In this document: piece after piece, positions 32,715 to 41,182 of the stretch
Position numbering within the stretch: position 1 is the first letter of the stretch
Layout: each line of letters begins with the position of its first letter
DNA from: an uncultured Clostridia bacterium
Lineage (GTDB): Bacteria; Bacillota; Clostridia; Oscillospirales; Oscillospiraceae
Assembly (NCBI GenBank): GCA_947365965.1
Contig: CANAZG010000003.1
Span: forward strand, 1-64,000
Length of the DNA: 64,000 nt
Direction: 5' to 3'
Program-made: the position numbers and the translations under genes
The notes under the pieces: generated by a model
Told to the model about the DNA's origin: nothing
The model's database searches: none
The model's input: only the letters and a program-made list of their open reading frames with translations

Positions 32715-32753
32715 AAAAAACAGGCGGACGTGTTGGGTGCAATACGTCCGCCT
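32715..32753 (-). terminator. Terminator of the RodA/FtsW gene
   Basis: AGGCGGACGT / ACGTCCGCCT stem followed on the minus strand by GTTTTTT, 33 bases after the gene end. Confidence 0.85.
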
Positions 32754-32785
32754 TATTGAAAAGCTGGAAGTCCGCCCACCCCCCG

Positions 32786-33949
32786 CTACGTCATCCGCAG
32801 CCAGTCCGGCAGCGTCCGGCCCCGGACGCCGGAGACGATGCCCATGGCGGCGAAGAGGGACAGGATGGAGCTGCCGCCGTAGCTGAAAAAGGGCAGGGTC
32901 AGGCCGATGACCGGCATGACAAACAGGCACATGCCGATATTCTCCACGGTCTGGAAGATCAGCATGGTGCCGAAGCCCACGCAGATGAGCGCGTCCATGG
33001 AGCTCTTGGCCACCCGGGCGGTCTGGAAGCAGCGGTATACCACCAGAAACTCCAGCACGATCACCACCATGCACCCCACCATGCCCAGCTCCTCGCCGCA
33101 CACGCAGAAGATGAAGTCCGTCTGCCGGGCCGGGAGACTGCCCTCGCCCCCCTGGGTCTGGATGCCCTGAAAGAGGCCCTGGCCGAAGAGGCCGCCGCTG
33201 CCCAGGGCCAGCAGGCCCCGGCTCTGCTGGTAGCCCACGCCGCCGGGGCTGTAGCTGTGGTCCAAAATCACGTGGAATCGGTCCATCCAGTACTTAGGCA
33301 GCTTCTCAAACACCGCCAGCAGGCCGATGCCCACCCCCAGGGAGCCGATGGCCAGGGCGAACCAGTACCAGGCCAGCCCGGCGGCCAGCGCCATGCCCAT
33401 ATAGATGATGGGATACATCATGCCGCTGCCCGCGTCGCTGGACAGGACAAAAATCCACGCGAACATGAACAGGGCGTGGGCCGCGGGCCAGAAGAGGGAC
33501 CCGAATCCCCGCATCCGCCGGTTGTCCCGGAACCAGGCGATCTGCCGGGCCAGCAGCACCGTAAAGGTCAGACGCACGATTTCCGCCGGCTGGATCATCA
33601 TGGGCAGGCCCACGTAGATCCAGGAGCGGTTGCCGTAGGCCTCCCGGCCCAGGGGGGTGCGCAGCAGGGCGATGAAGCCGATGTCAAAGAGCAGAAACAG
33701 CCACCACTTCTCCGCGAAGTGCTCCATGTCCACGTTGGAGAAGATGAAGTAGGCCGCCACCCCCATGACCGCTCCGGCGGACTGGATCAGCACCCGCTTC
33801 ACCTGCTCCGCCAGCCCCAGATAGCCGGTGGCGCTGGCGATGAGCACGACGCCGAAGGCCGTGCACACCAGACACAGCCCCAGCAGGACCATGTCCGCCT
33901 TTTTTACAATGTATTTCACGGCCCCCAGCAGCCGGTTCAGGATGGTCAC
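32786..33949 (-). CDS. RodA/FtsW/SpoVE family cell-wall glycosyltransferase
   Basis: A 387-residue SEDS protein with about ten membrane segments, which polymerises lipid II into glycan strands with a partner penicillin-binding protein. Supporting segments are 'IQPAEIVRLTFTVLLARQIAW', the long outer loop 'FHVILDHSYSPGGVGYQQSRGLLALGSGGLFGQGLFQG', and the C-terminal 'VMPVIGLTLPFFSYGGSSILSLFAAMGIVSGV'. The start is GTG 33949 with GGAGG eight bases upstream. It has its own promoter and no adjacent PBP, so RodA, FtsW and SpoVE roles cannot be separated here. Confidence 0.9.
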   Translation of the reverse strand: MTILNRLLGAVKYIVKKADMVLLGLCLVCTAFGVVLIASATGYLGLAEQVKRVLIQSAGAVMGVAAYFIFSNVDMEHFAEKWWLFLLFDIGFIALLRTPLGREAYGNRSWIYVGLPMMIQPAEIVRLTFTVLLARQIAWFRDNRRMRGFGSLFWPAAHALFMFAWIFVLSSDAGSGMMYPIIYMGMALAAGLAWYWFALAIGSLGVGIGLLAVFEKLPKYWMDRFHVILDHSYSPGGVGYQQSRGLLALGSGGLFGQGLFQGIQTQGGEGSLPARQTDFIFCVCGEELGMVGCMVVIVLEFLVVYRCFQTARVAKSSMDALICVGFGTMLIFQTVENIGMCLFVMPVIGLTLPFFSYGGSSILSLFAAMGIVSGVRGRTLPDWLRMT

Positions 33950-33980
33950 AGCGTTGCCCTCCAGAGAGATTTTCCCTGTT

Positions 33981-34009
33981 AGTCTACCACAGGACCGGAC
34001 TTCTGTAAA
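33981..34009 (-). promoter_or_regulatory. Promoter of the RodA/FtsW gene
   Basis: Minus-strand TTTACA, a 17-base spacer, TAGACT, in the 68-base gap after the DUF2812 gene. Confidence 0.7.
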
Positions 34010-34017
34010 CCTCGAAT

Positions 34018-35424
34018 TTAGCGGAAAGCGCGCGCATTCTCCCAGATGATCTCCACCTGGGCCTGCGTCAGGTCCCAGCTCCCGTAGATCAGGACGACGC
34101 CCTCCCGGTCAAGCAGGGCGTACCGCCGCCCGTTCTCCGTCCGCCGGGCCTCCAGGGCCCCCTCCGGCGGCTCCGCCGGAAAGGCGTAGTCGGGTCCGTA
34201 GTAGTGGGCGGCGCTGTTCTCCGGCGCAACAGTCAGATCCCAGCACAGCTGCCGCAGCCAGCCCCAGGGGATCCGGCACGCCTCGTACCTCAGATCGGGC
34301 AGATCACTGGACCACTCAGCCGGGCCCTGGGAGCAGACGGTCCGGGTAGCCAGGGGGGAGCGGTCCGTCTTGGCCCGATAGCTGCACTGGTCCTCCTCCG
34401 TCACCTCAAAGCCCAGCGCCTCCAGGGTGATGGGCAGGGGGTCCCGGTACACGTCCACCTCGCAGCTTCCGCCGGAGCTGGTTTGGTTGGTGTGAACATA
34501 GGCCGGCTCTTGGTCCATCCGCAGGAAGCGGACCCTCTGTGTGCCGAGCATCAGGAGGGGCAGGCTGGCGGCGTAGAGCACGCTCAGCGCCACCACGGTA
34601 ATCAGAAAGACGGTCCGGGTGGTCCTCCGCCGACAGGCCAGGTTCTTGAGCAGCCGCAGGACCACCTGTGAGGCGGCCAGCACCAGCAGGACCCCGCCGA
34701 AGGCGTACAGCAGAATCCACCGGGTGCCCGGGACAGCGTAGTCCTCCAGATACCCCAGCAGGGTCAGGGCGCAGAGGGCCATCAGCGCCCAGCCCATCCA
34801 CAGTCGGGCCCGGGTGTGGACCCTGGCGCAGGTCCCGCCCCGTTCCACGGCCCGTCTGGAGCGGAAAAGCCAGATAAAGTAGTCCAGCAGGAAGGCGGCG
34901 CAGTAGACCGTCATCCCCGCCAGCAGCAGGGTCAGGCTCAGGTTGCTGGACCGGCTGATAAATTCCAGGGGATCCCTGCGGAAGCTCTCTGCCCGCAGCC
35001 AGAGGTTCAGACCCGTGGACGCCAGAATCAGCGTAAAGCCCAGCAAAAAGGTCTTGTTCATAGACCGGCGGATGGTCTCCAGCTTGGCCGCCTCATCGGT
35101 CTCAATGGGCGTGGGGTTCGGAACCGTGGCCCGGAAAATCTGGAGGGGGCCGTAGGCGGCGGCCAGCTCCCATCCCCCGGCCCGGCAGTAGTCGGCATAG
35201 GTCTCCTGGTCCGGGGTGGGAGCGGCGTCAAAGATCGAGGCCTCCGGAAAGCAGGCGGCCGCGTATTTGACCGGCCCCGGTTCCCCACGGCGGTAGGTCC
35301 ACAGGGTGCTGCCCGCCTTCTCCAGCAGCCAGCCCCGCTCCGCCATCCACTCCAGATGCCGGGCTATGGCTTCGCTGTCGTTGATCTGATACCAGTTCAG
35401 GGTTCTCTTTCTGTCTCTGCTCAC
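34018..35424 (-). CDS. DUF2812 domain membrane protein
   Basis: A 468-residue protein with an N-terminal DUF2812 region ('NDSEAIARHLEWMAERGWLLEKAG', 'YADYCRAGGWELAAAYGPLQIFR'). Five hydrophobic segments follow between about residues 125 and 295. The extracytoplasmic C-terminal part ends 'LDREGVVLIYGSWDLTQAQVEIIWENARAFR'. The start is GTG 35424, whose GTGA overlaps the PadR stop, so expression is coupled to the regulator. DUF2812-PadR pairs are common in Firmicutes and are thought to form envelope-stress or drug-response modules; the biochemical role is unknown. Confidence 0.85.
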   Translation of the reverse strand: MSRDRKRTLNWYQINDSEAIARHLEWMAERGWLLEKAGSTLWTYRRGEPGPVKYAAACFPEASIFDAAPTPDQETYADYCRAGGWELAAAYGPLQIFRATVPNPTPIETDEAAKLETIRRSMNKTFLLGFTLILASTGLNLWLRAESFRRDPLEFISRSSNLSLTLLLAGMTVYCAAFLLDYFIWLFRSRRAVERGGTCARVHTRARLWMGWALMALCALTLLGYLEDYAVPGTRWILLYAFGGVLLVLAASQVVLRLLKNLACRRRTTRTVFLITVVALSVLYAASLPLLMLGTQRVRFLRMDQEPAYVHTNQTSSGGSCEVDVYRDPLPITLEALGFEVTEEDQCSYRAKTDRSPLATRTVCSQGPAEWSSDLPDLRYEACRIPWGWLRQLCWDLTVAPENSAAHYYGPDYAFPAEPPEGALEARRTENGRRYALLDREGVVLIYGSWDLTQAQVEIIWENARAFR

Positions 35425-35741
35425 GCATACTCCCCCTCTCCGAACAGCTCATAGTCCTCGGTCTGCCGCCGCAGCCGCCGGACCTCCTCCGCCAGCCGCT
35501 GCCGGCCTGCGACAGTGATCTGGTAGGAGCGGCGGCGGCCCTCCACTCGGGTCTCACAGATGAACCCCTCCCGCTGGAAGCTCTCCAGCAGGCTGTACAG
35601 GGTCCCCGGTCCGATGACCACCCGGCCGCCGGTCATCTCCGACACCCGGGCCATCACGTCCACCCCGCAGCACTCCCGCTGAAGGCACAGCAGGATGTAA
35701 AACATCTGCTCCGTCAATGTCTGGAACTTCTCCCGCGCCAT
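35421..35741 (-). CDS. PadR family transcriptional regulator
   Basis: A 106-residue winged-helix repressor: 'FQTLTEQMFYILLCLQRECCGVDVMARVSEMTGGRVVIGPGTLYSLLESFQREGFICETRVEGRRRSYQITVAGRQRLAEEV'. The GTLYSLL recognition helix and the wing are typical, with a short dimerisation helix at the end. ATG 35741 is preferred over 35777 because GGGAGG precedes it. It is first in a two-gene operon with DUF2812. A 17-base inverted-repeat operator overlaps its promoter, so autorepression is expected. Confidence 0.92.
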   Translation of the reverse strand: MAREKFQTLTEQMFYILLCLQRECCGVDVMARVSEMTGGRVVIGPGTLYSLLESFQREGFICETRVEGRRRSYQITVAGRQRLAEEVRRLRRQTEDYELFGEGEYA

Positions 35742-35808
35742 GGGTACTGCCTCCCTTCCAATAGATTCCGCAGTCATTAGAACTTTTAGAGGCGCTGGCT
35801 ATGAAGAT

Positions 35809-35864
35809 ATAGCGATATTCGATATTGCTGAGATCAGTATAACATCGAATATCGTTATTGTCAA
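35809..35864 (-). promoter_or_regulatory. PadR promoter with 17-base inverted-repeat operator
   Basis: Minus-strand TTGACA (35859-35864), a 17-base spacer, TATACT (35836-35841). The spacer is itself one operator arm, ATAACGATATTCGATGT. Its mate, ATAGCGATATTCGATAT reading on the plus strand (35809-35825), lies over the start site. The arms agree at 15 of 17 positions around CTGAGATCAG. Confidence 0.75.
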
Positions 35865-35893
35865 GGGGCGGCGGCCTCAAGCCGCCGCCCCTT
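35863..35893. terminator. Terminator after guanine deaminase
   Basis: AAGGGGCGGCGGC / GCCGCCGCCCCTT stem with loop CTCAA, eight bases after the guaD end. It abuts the -35 box of the padR promoter. Confidence 0.75.
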
Positions 35894-35900
35894 TCTCGCC

Positions 35901-37154
35901 CTACCCACGGTCCAGGACCTTTCTTCCCTCGCTGTAGACCGCCCGAATGTGCCGCTTCTCCATGAGGTACACCGCCCGCTCAAACCGCTCCTCCAGCCGC
36001 AGCTCCCGGACGGGCCGGGGCATCTCCCCATCGTCCACCACAATGGCGTGGAGGGGCTGGCCGGTGGCGAACCCTCCGCCGCCAAAGTAGGCGTGTCCCG
36101 CCGTGGAGCCCAGGTAGTAGGCCTCCGGCACGGTGAGAAAGGCCTCCCCGGTCTCCATCTGCCGGACCTTGGAGGCCCGGATGGAGGCGGCAATCACCCG
36201 GTTCATGGCCAGCTGGTCCCCGCCGGCGATGTCGCTGCCCAGGGCCACCCGCACCCCGCGCTCCAGAAGCCGGCGCACCGGGGCCGTGCCGCTGCACAGG
36301 TTCACATTGGACGCGGCGCAGTGGACCGCCCACACGCCGCTCTCTGCCATGGCCTCCTGCTCTGCCTCCCCGCTGTGGACGCAGTGGGCCATCAGCGTGC
36401 CCTCCTTCCACAGCCCGAACTTGCGGTACCCCTCCCAGTAGTGGGCACAGTCCGGGTGGAGCCGGGCCACCAGTGCGATCTCTCCCTGGTTTTCGGAGAG
36501 ATGGCTCTGCACCGGCAGACCCCGCTCCCGGGCCAGCTCCCCCAGCGCCTCCAGCAGTCCGTCTGTGCAGGAGGGGATGAAGCGGGGGGTCAGGATGGGC
36601 CTTATGTGGGCGAACCGGCAGGCCTCCAGCCAGCGCAGGGTCTCCCGGAGGGACTCCTCCGTCCCCTCCTGGGCGGGGCCGCCGCTGCGGTCCATGTTCA
36701 CCTTGCCCACCGCGCCGCACACGCCCGCCCGCTCCAGCTCCTCCATGAGGATCAGGGTGGCGTCGGTGTGGCGGGAGGAGAACATGGCCACCCGGGTGGT
36801 GCCGGAGGAGATCAGGTCCTCCGCCAGCTGGCGGTAGACCAGACGGGCGTATTCGTTGTCCGCGAAGTGGGCCTCTACGGGGAAGGTATAGGCGTCCAGC
36901 CAGTCCAGCAGGGGCAGGTCCATGCCCATGCCCAGCATGGGGTACTGGGGGGCGTGGAGGTGCATGTCCGCGAAGGAGGGCATGATGAGCCCCTGGCCGT
37001 AGTCGGTCACCGGGCAGGCGGCGTACCGCTCCGGCAGAACGGGATAGATCCCCTGGATCCTCCCGTCCTCCAGAACCATGCAGCCCCCCGGCACGGTCTC
37101 CAGCGCGCCGAAGGCGGGGGCGTGGAGGATGTTTCCCTTTAGAATGGTGGTCAT
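35901..37154 (-). CDS. guaD: Guanine deaminase
   Basis: A 417-residue amidohydrolase that converts guanine to xanthine and ammonia. 'LIMPSFADMHLHAPQYPMLGMGMDLPLLDWLDAYTFPVEAHFAD' holds the HxH zinc motif and the guanine-deaminase-specific stretch. Further zinc ligands are in 'LPVQSHLSENQGEI', 'LMAHCVHSGEAE' and 'RVALGSDIAGGDQL'. SsnA and atrazine-hydrolase relatives lack the APQYP stretch. ATG 37154 is chosen over 37244, which lies in the riboswitch. The leader carries a guanine-type aptamer and terminator, consistent with substrate control. Confidence 0.93.
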   Translation of the reverse strand: MTTILKGNILHAPAFGALETVPGGCMVLEDGRIQGIYPVLPERYAACPVTDYGQGLIMPSFADMHLHAPQYPMLGMGMDLPLLDWLDAYTFPVEAHFADNEYARLVYRQLAEDLISSGTTRVAMFSSRHTDATLILMEELERAGVCGAVGKVNMDRSGGPAQEGTEESLRETLRWLEACRFAHIRPILTPRFIPSCTDGLLEALGELARERGLPVQSHLSENQGEIALVARLHPDCAHYWEGYRKFGLWKEGTLMAHCVHSGEAEQEAMAESGVWAVHCAASNVNLCSGTAPVRRLLERGVRVALGSDIAGGDQLAMNRVIAASIRASKVRQMETGEAFLTVPEAYYLGSTAGHAYFGGGGFATGQPLHAIVVDDGEMPRPVRELRLEERFERAVYLMEKRHIRAVYSEGRKVLDRG

Positions 37155-37191
37155 GGCGGCTTCTCCTTTCCAGCGCGTATCGCGGAGCAGC

Positions 37192-37242
37192 AAAAAAGGG
37201 CGCTCCCGGCCGCGGCCCCTCCGGGCCGGACCAGGAACACCC
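37192..37242 (-). terminator. Riboswitch expression platform (terminator)
   Basis: On the minus strand GGGTGTTCC pairs with GGGAGCGCCC across a GC-rich inner hairpin and is followed by TTTTTT. The 5' arm begins with the bases that form the 3' side of aptamer helix P1, so aptamer and terminator are mutually exclusive. Confidence 0.75.
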
Positions 37243-37306
37243 ATAGCAGGGCCGAAGGGCGGCCCCGTAGAAACTTTCGCGCCATCTCCGCGAAATTATA
37301 TGAGCG
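37238..37306 (-). promoter_or_regulatory. Purine (guanine-class) riboswitch aptamer
   Basis: Minus-strand CGCTCATATAAT opens P1. P2 is TTTCGCG/CGCGAAA with loop GAGATGG, J2/3 is AGTTTCTA, P3 is CGGGGCC/GGCCCTG, and CTATGGGTG closes P1. The three-way junction, the TATAAT-like J1/2 and the AGTTTCTAC core match the xpt-type purine aptamer. The base equivalent to position 74 is C, the guanine/hypoxanthine/xanthine-binding type (U would be adenine). The L3 loop is atypical (GCCCTTC). It lies 13 bases after the predicted start site of guaD. Confidence 0.85.
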
Positions 37307-37325
37307 GATATCAGTTGCTATACAC

Positions 37326-37354
37326 AGTATACCAGAATCCGCCGCCCGGCGCAA
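37326..37354 (-). promoter_or_regulatory. Promoter of guaD
   Basis: Minus-strand TTGCGC, a 17-base spacer, TATACT, just upstream of the riboswitch. Confidence 0.75.
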
Positions 37355-37402
37355 GGGAAAATATAGCGCGATCTGCGCACACCCCCCGGCTTCCACACGC
37401 CA

Positions 37403-37431
37403 TTGACTTCCCCGCCGCCCGATGGTAGAAT
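37403..37431 (+). promoter_or_regulatory. Promoter of the CapA-like gene
   Basis: TTGACT, a 17-base spacer, TAGAAT, about 37 bases before the ATG. Confidence 0.65.
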
Positions 37432-37467
37432 AGACGGGAACAAACCGGAGAGGAGAACCCTCATACG

Positions 37468-38493
37468 ATGAAAATCAAGCCCCTGCTGCTGGCGGCGCTT
37501 CTGTGCGCCGCCCTCTGTGTTCCTGCCGGAGCCGCGTCCCCCGGCCAGCCCCCCGACGCCGGGGAGCCGGCGGCGGAGAGTGCCGCCTTCACCATTGACC
37601 TGTCCATTGTCGGCGACTGCCTGCTGGCCACCTACAAGGGGCAGCGGTACGCCGGCTCCTTCAGCGAATACGCCGCCAGCCAGCCCTCCTCCTACTTCTT
37701 TGAGAAGGTCCAGCACATCTTCAGCGCCGACGACTTCACCCTGGTCAATCTGGAGAACGTCCTCACGGACCGGCCCCTGGCGGAGAAGGACAAGGGCGAG
37801 GGCGCCGCCTACTGGTTCAAGGCCCCGGCCGCCAACGCGGAGATCCTTTCGGAAAACAGCGTGGAGGCGGTGTCCCTGGCCAATAACCACACCGGGGACT
37901 ACGGCCCCGGGGGCTTCGCGGACACCGCCGCCGCCCTGGAGGCCGCCGCCCTGCCCTACGGCGCCAACGACAGAACTGTCTATCTGGAGAAAAATGGCTT
38001 TACCATTGCCGTCATCTGCCACGGCCTCTGGAACGAGGGGCAGGCCTCCCAGATTGTCCGCCGCATTGAGGAGGCCTCCGCCCTGTCCGACTACCAGATG
38101 GTCCTCTACCACGGGGGCACGGAGGGGGTCCACCAGCCGGAGCCCTGGCGTGTGCGGGCCAGCCGCCGTCTGGCGGACGCGGGGGCGGAGCTGGTTCTGG
38201 GCTGCCACCCCCATGTGCTCCAGCCGGAGGAGGTGTACAACGGCGTGCCCATCGTCTACTCCCTGGGCAACTTCTGCTACGGCGGGAACCGCAGCCCGGA
38301 GAACCGGACCATCATCTACAAGGTGCTATTGTCTGTTGAGGACGGGGTCCTCACCGGACAGACCACCCAAATTATCCCCTGCTACGTCTACACCGGCTCC
38401 ACCAACAACTGGCAGCCCGCCCCGATCACCGATGAGGCGGAGCGGCAGCAGGTGCTGGACTTCATGCGCGGGGCGGCGGAGCTGCCCTTCTGA
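37468..38493 (+). CDS. CapA family exported protein (PGA_cap domain)
   Basis: A 341-residue protein with a Sec signal peptide ('MKIKPLLLAALLCAALCVPAGAAS'). The CapA/PgsA metallophosphatase-like domain follows: 'LSIVGDCLLA' (metal Asp), 'VNLENVLTDRP' (E), 'AVSLANNHTGDYG' (NNH), 'VLYHGGTEGVHQPEPWRVRASRRLADAGAELVLGCHPHVLQP' (H, HPH). In Bacillus CapA takes part in poly-gamma-glutamate export. No capB or capC is here, so a role in surface polymer handling is only a guess. cls follows 34 bases later. Confidence 0.88.
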   Translation: MKIKPLLLAALLCAALCVPAGAASPGQPPDAGEPAAESAAFTIDLSIVGDCLLATYKGQRYAGSFSEYAASQPSSYFFEKVQHIFSADDFTLVNLENVLTDRPLAEKDKGEGAAYWFKAPAANAEILSENSVEAVSLANNHTGDYGPGGFADTAAALEAAALPYGANDRTVYLEKNGFTIAVICHGLWNEGQASQIVRRIEEASALSDYQMVLYHGGTEGVHQPEPWRVRASRRLADAGAELVLGCHPHVLQPEEVYNGVPIVYSLGNFCYGGNRSPENRTIIYKVLLSVEDGVLTGQTTQIIPCYVYTGSTNNWQPAPITDEAERQQVLDFMRGAAELPF

Positions 38494-38527
38494 GGGCCGG
38501 GATATGCGCAAAAGAAAGGAGCAAATC

Positions 38528-40108
38528 ATGAGCGAGAACAAGCGGCCCCATCTGGACGAGGAGACGGTGCTGCTGCTGAACAAGGGCAGGCGGGGCCTGC
38601 TGCGGCTGATCTTTGGCCGCACGGCGGTGATTATTCTGCTGCTGGCGGTGCAGGCGGCGCTGCTGTTCGTGGGGTTTTTCCGGCTGGGCAAGTACGTGGT
38701 CTACGGCTCGTCCATGCTGGCGGCCCTGGTGGTGATCCTGGCGGTGGTGAACCGGCGGGGGAACCCGGCGGCCAAGATCACCTGGATCCTGCTCATCATG
38801 CTGGCGCCGGTGTTCGCCATCCCCTTCTACTTCTACGTGGACATGGACCTGGGCCACCACCTGGTCCGGCGCAGGCTGGAGCAGGTCCAGGCGCGCACCG
38901 CCCGGTACGCGCCGCCCCAGCTGGACGCCCTGTCCAGCCTCTGGGAGCGCAGTCCGGGTCTGGCCCGCATAGCCCGGTACGTGGAGCACACCAGCCGCCA
39001 GTCCTTCTACCAGCGCTCCGGGGTCAGGTACCTGCCCACCGGGGAGGCGGTTTTTGAGGAGATGCTCCGCCAGCTGGAGCAGGCGGAGAAGTTCATCTTC
39101 CTGGAGTTCTTCATCGTGGAGGAGGGCTACATGTGGGGCCGCATCCTCCGGGTGCTGGAGCGGAAGGTCCAGGAGGGGGTGGAAGTGCGGATGCTCTACG
39201 ACGGCACCTGCGCCGTGGGCAAGCTGCCCTACCGCTACCCCCGGGAGCTGGAGGCCCTGGGCATCCGGTGCCGGATGTTCGCCCCCCTGCACCCCCTGGT
39301 CTCCACCCACTACAACAACCGGGACCACCGGAAGATCCTGGTGGTGGACGGCCGGACGGCCTTCACCGGCGGGGTGAATCTGGCGGACGAGTACATCAAC
39401 CGCAAGGTCCTCCACGGCCACTGGAAGGACACCGCCGTGCGGGTGACCGGGGAGGCGGTGCGGGGCTTCACCCTCATGTTCTTACAGATGTGGGCCGTGG
39501 AGGAGCCGGCGGAGGAGGACTTCTCCCCCTACCTGGACGCATCCGCGCCGGTGGAGGGGGGCGGCTGGGTGATGCCCTACGGCGACAGCCCCTTTGACCG
39601 GGAGAACGTGGGGGAGATGGTGTACATGGACATCCTCAACCGGGCGGTGAAGTACGTCCACATCACCACGCCCTACCTGATTATTGACCAGGAGATGATT
39701 ACCGCCCTCACCTTCGCGGCCAAGCGGGGAGTGGACGTGAAGCTGATCGTCCCCTCCCGTCCGGACAAGCAGGCGGTGTTCGCGGTGACCAAGTCCTACT
39801 ACCAGGAGCTCATCGAGGGGGGCGTGGGGATCTACGAGTACACCCCGGGCTTCATCCACGCCAAGATGTTCGTCAGCGACGACGACACCGCCGTGGTGGG
39901 CAGCATCAACCTGGACTATCGGAGCCTGTACCTCCACTTCGAGTGCGCGGCCATGATGTACGGCGTGGACGCGGTGGGGGACATTGAGCGGGACTTCCAG
40001 GCCACCCTGGCCCAGTGCCGGCGGATGACTGTGGAGGACTGCCGGCGGGACAAGCTGGGCCGCCGGATTCTGGGCTGGATCCTCCGGCCCCTGGCGCCTT
40101 TGATGTAG
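38528..40108 (+). CDS. cls: Cardiolipin synthase
   Basis: A 526-residue membrane enzyme that condenses two phosphatidylglycerols to cardiolipin. Three N-terminal hydrophobic segments ('VIILLLAVQAALLFVGFF', 'SSMLAALVVILAVVN', 'ITWILLIMLAPVFAIPFYFYVD') precede two phospholipase D domains. The HKD motifs are 'HRKILVVDGRTAFTGGVN' and 'HAKMFVSDDDTAVVGSINLD'. The track ORF runs from 37517 in another frame of capA; I set the start at ATG 38528 with AAGGAG upstream. Confidence 0.93.
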   Translation: MSENKRPHLDEETVLLLNKGRRGLLRLIFGRTAVIILLLAVQAALLFVGFFRLGKYVVYGSSMLAALVVILAVVNRRGNPAAKITWILLIMLAPVFAIPFYFYVDMDLGHHLVRRRLEQVQARTARYAPPQLDALSSLWERSPGLARIARYVEHTSRQSFYQRSGVRYLPTGEAVFEEMLRQLEQAEKFIFLEFFIVEEGYMWGRILRVLERKVQEGVEVRMLYDGTCAVGKLPYRYPRELEALGIRCRMFAPLHPLVSTHYNNRDHRKILVVDGRTAFTGGVNLADEYINRKVLHGHWKDTAVRVTGEAVRGFTLMFLQMWAVEEPAEEDFSPYLDASAPVEGGGWVMPYGDSPFDRENVGEMVYMDILNRAVKYVHITTPYLIIDQEMITALTFAAKRGVDVKLIVPSRPDKQAVFAVTKSYYQELIEGGVGIYEYTPGFIHAKMFVSDDDTAVVGSINLDYRSLYLHFECAAMMYGVDAVGDIERDFQATLAQCRRMTVEDCRRDKLGRRILGWILRPLAPLM

Positions 40109-40181
40109 GGCATGTTTGAAAATTGTCAACAAGCCCTGGGCGCGGCCCCTGGAAACCTGGAAACAAGAAAAGGAGCGGCTT

Positions 40182-41180
40182 ATGAACAGAATGTTTGATC
40201 TCCACTGCGACACCCTCACCCGGGACGCCTACCCTGCCCGGGGCAGAACGCCGGACCGGGGGACCCTGGACGATCCGGTCTTCCACCTGGCCCTGAGCAA
40301 GATGCCGGCGGGGACCGCCTGGGCCCAGTGCTTTGCCATCTTTGTGCCGGACAGCCTCCGGGGCCAGGACGCGGTGGACTTCTTTGACCGCCGCGCGGCC
40401 GGCTTTTGGGAGCAGATGGAGCGGAACCGGGACCGGGTCCTGGCCTGCCGGACCGGGGCGGACCTGTCCGGGGCCCTGGAGGCGGGAAAGTTCGCCGCCA
40501 TCCTCACCGTGGAGGGGGGCGCTGTGCTGGCGGGCCGGCTGGAGCGGGTCCAGGCCATCCACGACGCCGGCGTGCGGATGCTCACCCTCACCTGGAACGG
40601 GCCCAACGAGCTGGGCTCCGGCCACGACACCCCCGGCGGCCTCACCGCCTTTGGCCGGGAGGCGGTGGCGGAGATGGAGCGGCTGGGGGTGGTGGCGGAC
40701 GTATCCCACCTCAACGACAGGGGGTTTGAGGACCTGCTGACTGTGGCGAAAAAGCCCTTCGCGGCCTCCCACTCCAACGCCCGGTCCGTGTGCGGCCACC
40801 GGCGGAACCTGCCTGACGAGTTCATCCGGGAGATGGTCCGCCGGGACTGCCTCATCGGCCTCAACTACAGCCGGAGCTTCCTCTCCGATGAGGGGCGGGG
40901 CAGCCTGGAGGACCTGTACCGCCACGTGTGCCGGTTCCTGGAGCTGGGGGCGGAGCGGTGTCTGGCCCTGGGCTCGGACTACGACGGCACGGACATCCAC
41001 CCGGATCTGGACAGCGTGGAGAAGAGCCTGACCATCCGGGACTTCCTGACGGACCGGGGAATCCCCGCCGCCGTGGCGGACGGCATTATGTTTGACAACG
41101 CCTTCCGGTTCTTCCGGGAGCGGCTGGGGCAGCCGGAAACCGGCCTGAACAGGCTTGTCGTGGAAAATTCATCAAAATAA
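40182..41180 (+). CDS. Membrane dipeptidase (renal dipeptidase family, M19)
   Basis: A 332-residue zinc peptidase that cleaves dipeptides, including D-amino-acid-containing ones. Metal ligands appear in 'FDLHCDTLT' (HxD), 'AILTVEGGAVL' (Glu), 'VADVSHLNDRGF' (His) and 'AASHSNARSVC' (His), with 'LALGSDYDGTDIHPDL' near the C-terminus. No signal peptide or anchor is visible, so it is probably cytosolic despite the family name. ATG 40182 has AAAAGGAG upstream. It follows cls by 73 bases and could share its transcript. Confidence 0.92.
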   Translation: MNRMFDLHCDTLTRDAYPARGRTPDRGTLDDPVFHLALSKMPAGTAWAQCFAIFVPDSLRGQDAVDFFDRRAAGFWEQMERNRDRVLACRTGADLSGALEAGKFAAILTVEGGAVLAGRLERVQAIHDAGVRMLTLTWNGPNELGSGHDTPGGLTAFGREAVAEMERLGVVADVSHLNDRGFEDLLTVAKKPFAASHSNARSVCGHRRNLPDEFIREMVRRDCLIGLNYSRSFLSDEGRGSLEDLYRHVCRFLELGAERCLALGSDYDGTDIHPDLDSVEKSLTIRDFLTDRGIPAAVADGIMFDNAFRFFRERLGQPETGLNRLVVENSSK

Positions 41181-41182
41181 GG

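Noticed and set aside
37155-37244. Upstream start of guanine deaminase at 37244
   Set aside because: It would translate through the terminator arm of the riboswitch. ATG 37154 has its own ribosome site and matches the family N-terminus.
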